From assembly GCA_905250885.1 (NCBI GenBank), contig CAJNOQ010003478.1:1-20164 (forward strand): DNA of 20,164 nt. Reading direction: 5' to 3'. The notes under the pieces are model-generated. The model worked only from the letters and a program-made list of their open reading frames with translations, did not search any database and was not told the origin of the DNA. The position numbers and the translations under genes were made by a program. This document shows, one piece after another, positions 18,161 to 20,164 of this stretch; position 1 is the first letter of the stretch; every line of letters starts with the position of its first letter. This stretch comes from Didymodactylos carnosus. Taxonomy: Eukaryota > Rotifera > Eurotatoria > Philodinida > Philodinidae.

Positions 18161-18405
18161 CAAGTGGCCTTATTGTTATCCTCTTTACTAACTTGAATCA
18201 TACTTTCTAAGTCGATACGATAATTGCCAATTTCCGCTTGTTTTGCATTTTGTTGATAAGCGTGTTCAAGAATTCCATTTTCTATATCGGAATATTCCTT
18301 CCATTCTTCTTCATTTAGTTCTGCTAATAATGGGTTTATATTTGCCTTCCAACACCAGCGACGCTCCCAAACTTGTTCCTCGTCTTTTAATTGTAAATCT
18401 ACCAT
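18127..18405 (-). CDS. WWE-domain ORF, truncated at its C-terminus
   Basis: From an ATG (18403-18405) the frame reads QLKDEEQVWERRWCWKANIN, then LNEEEWKEYSDIENGILEHA and IGNYRIDLESMIQVSKEDNN. This is the WWE pattern: aromatic W-x-W near the start, W-x-x-Y followed by the acidic I-E stretch, a helix ending AYQ, and a final Y-x-I-D-L-x-x-M-x-Q strand. WWE domains bind (iso-)ADP-ribose in poly-ADP-ribose polymerases and ubiquitin ligases; bdelloids carry many beside TPR and ADP-ribosyltransferase modules. Directly after NNNK the sense is lost and a MULE transposase fragment begins in another frame, overlapping the ORF's last residues. Upstream minus-strand frames (18399-18610) show no clear partner exon. 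The domain assignment is good; whether it is a live gene is doubtful. Confidence 0.6.
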   Translation of the reverse strand: MVDLQLKDEEQVWERRWCWKANINPLLAELNEEEWKEYSDIENGILEHAYQQNAKQAEIGNYRIDLESMIQVSKEDNNKATWWYSFAGFFLL

Positions 18406-19014
18406 TTACGATTCTTGTATACTTTAGCGAATATAAAGTATCTACAAGTAAGGTCAAAAACACAATTACCGTAGTGTTGGTTATCATTATATAAATGGAC
18501 CAATCGTATGCCCATGGTCCAATCACAGTTTTGGTAATAAATCCACCATATCTCTTGTTCGTAAGTACCGATTGACTTGAAAATTTTATCAAATATTCTT
18601 CCCACTGCATCGCTACACTTCCGAAAGTTTCAGCTTCTAAATAAACTCTGATTTCGACTTACGTGCGTTGAAAGTAGAAATGGCAACGCAAACGGACCCT
18701 TTATTCAGACGAACCATGTTTATTTCAACTAAAAAAAGATTTATTTTTCCACGTCCCTCTTGTTCTCGTTGGTAACAGTACGAAGAATAAATAACTAGGT
18801 GCTTTTTTATTTGAAAAATAGATCGACAGAAAACGATTCGTCTCGATGTCATTTGCAAATTATTTTTTATAAATCTGAAAATTCAATCGTCTATTGAGAA
18901 TCTTTTGCAAATGTTTCTGAGTGGATCACAGAACGGTCACCTGTCGAACAAAATCAGTATGATTTCTGTTAGGCGTAGCAAGTAAAGTTTGAAATGCCCT
19001 TTGTTCCGTTTTAG
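18406..19014. other. No supported gene; would hold 5' parts of both neighbours
   Basis: Between the minus-strand WWE ORF and the plus-strand protease exon. Overlapping minus-strand frames at 18311-18858 have no recognisable motif. No N-terminal-lobe exon (DTGS motif) of the protease is seen. Confidence 0.3.
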
Positions 19015-19926
19015 CTTTAAAGTAGGTAATCAGACGTTCTGTAACTGTTCTCAAACGCTCGTTGACAGCGGAGCAGAATACATCCTTGGGCCAATTGACG
19101 TAGTGATCAGCATGCACAAATTATTGGGTATTTCAGCCGACATAGTACCTTGGGGCCCACCATTCGATGATGAAAACACATCTGAACCTTTTGACAATCG
19201 TGACTTCTCAGGACATCAAGTATAAATCGAGTTCTCATGTTTGGAATGTGAAAACTTGAGTGAACTGGAGTGGAGAAAGAGTGTAAAAGTGATGTGACTC
19301 TAGGATAATTTTATTCGCACTTCTTGCGGAGACCGAAATGGATCAGAGGTATTCGGCCGGATCGAATCCGTTTTAGCTGCTTATGTGACAGGCATATATA
19401 CAGATTTTATGCAGTCAGTTTGTGCTACTAATAAAGCGCACAGCAAAGAAGAAGAGGTTATTATCAGAGGAAGAAACGTCAGAGAGAGATTTGCTTATGT
19501 ATGTGTTTGGCCTCTGAAATGTTGTACTTATATTTATTAATAGGTTTTGCAGTTTGCAGGTTATATTTCTGGAAGACTAAAGCTCAGACATCTTTCTTAT
19601 TGGTTCACTATACTAGTCTAGAGATGATAGCCATTGTTTGTTTTTCGTTGTAGTTTGCGGTTGATTGTAATTCTGTGTCGACATTGCCGAATATAACTAT
19701 AAGCATCGGCAACAAATTATTTACATTCGACAATTCAATGTATATTTCACGGTTAAGAGTACGCAATAAATGTTATAGCAGTATTGGTGTTCTATCGTCA
19801 AACTACAGAAGACAAACCAATAGAAGTTGGATATTTGGCAATGTTTTCTTCAATGGGGTCTATACTGTGTTTGATTACATGAACCAACATATAGGTTTTG
19901 CTACACCAAGACATTCGCATCCATAA
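19015..19926 (+). CDS. Pepsin-type aspartic protease, C-terminal lobe only, two exons
   Basis: Exon A (19015 to about 19144) follows a strong acceptor (CCCTTTGTTCCGTTTTAG) and encodes FKVGNQTFCNCSQTLVDSGA, then EYILGPIDVVISMHKLLG. DSGA is the second catalytic Asp motif (D-T/S-G) of family A1, followed by the usual GP..V..I...LG helix. Exon B (19654-19926) follows TTTTCGTTGTAG and encodes FAVDCNSVSTLPNITISIGN, a Cys pair region, then RSWIFGNVFFNGVYTVFDY and QHIGFATPR, the classic W-I-L/F-G-D/N-V-F...Y-x-V-F-D...-I-G-F-A ending. The donor of exon A is uncertain: ATA|GTACCT at 19145 keeps phase 0 but is weak, and the intron (about 509 bp) is far longer than others here. The N-lobe with the first DTG is not found, so this is a partial gene or a remnant. 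Confidence 0.65.
19145..19653. other. Proposed intron of the protease gene, unusually long
   Basis: The plus-strand frame of exon A runs on to a stop at 19223-19225 (VPWGPPFDDENTSEPFDN) but this is not protease-like. The rest shows no repeat or domain I can name. It may contain an insertion. Confidence 0.35.
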
Positions 19927-20026
19927 ACCATATACAAAATGAATTCTGATCCACGTCTCCTGAAACAACTGGTCAGGTTGAAGAACCGTCCGGTCGGTCT
20001 ATAAGTTTTCTGCTAAGGATTCGGAT

Positions 20027-20032
20027 AATAAA
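20027..20032 (+). terminator. Candidate poly(A) signal AATAAA for the protease gene
   Basis: AATAAA lies 101 bp after the TAA stop of the aspartic protease, on the same strand. In AT-rich DNA the hexamer is common, so this is weak support. Confidence 0.4.
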
Positions 20033-20164
20033 CATGTCAGGCAAAAATGTTTGCAGATCGGTGAAATGCCGGTAGTTAGATTTTTATGCATGTGTGCGTT
20101 GTTATTCTTTTCTGTCTATTTTCATATTCATTTACAGGCGTAGATATCTGATCTTGATTGGAAT
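20033..20164. other. Window end, nothing seen
   Basis: No open frame or repeat of note in the last 130 bases. Confidence 0.3.

Overview
This is eukaryotic, almost certainly metazoan, nuclear DNA. Its best genes are split by short GT-AG introns of 60-67 bp, and the intergenic DNA is AT-rich and crowded with transposon relics. The mix (a FLYWCH/MULE gene, a kinesin-light-chain-type TPR gene, a WWE domain, a FOXRED2-type flavoprotein, a pepsin-type protease, very small introns) fits a bdelloid rotifer such as Rotaria or Adineta. That assignment is inference from gene content; no sequence search was possible.

Left part (1-5650). On the minus strand lies a three-exon FLYWCH zinc-finger/MULE transposase gene (172-1719). 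Its 3' end runs into a 10-bp minisatellite, and its first exon is shifted by one base at a perfect 27-bp palindrome. Then come a degenerate 16-bp repeat, a 38-bp tandem hairpin repeat, and a mosaic of one interspersed repeat family in both orientations (2211-3576 and 4221-4337). One copy of that family ends inside a decayed gene of a metazoan transposon-linked family (3576-4031, minus). A broken retroviral-type integrase core follows (4950-5252, minus).

Centre (5650-10210). The only clearly intact gene is a 687-codon FOXRED2-like FAD/NAD(P)-dependent oxidoreductase on the minus strand (5657-7849). I reconstruct three exons with two short introns; its last exon is hidden behind an in-frame stop inside the second intron. 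It is visibly richer in G+C than its surroundings. Beyond it are a cluster of CGTATACG-like palindromes, a 390-bp C/T/A tract almost free of G, and a 400-bp foldback element with hAT-like ends.

Right part (10210-20164). This is a graveyard of fragments: a CACTA-like transposase piece (+), a 46-bp palindrome, an exon with an SGNH-hydrolase-type C-terminus (-), a TPR pseudogene with at least three lesions (-), a second transposon-gene relic (+), a 104-bp foldback, a WWE-domain ORF running directly into a MULE transposase fragment (-), and the C-terminal lobe of a pepsin-type aspartic protease (+) with a plausible poly(A) signal.

I see no operon-like or functional link between these genes. The strongest theme is repeated gene breakage associated with palindromes and repeats. 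I found no convincing new defence or other multi-gene system, and no tRNA, rRNA or CRISPR array.
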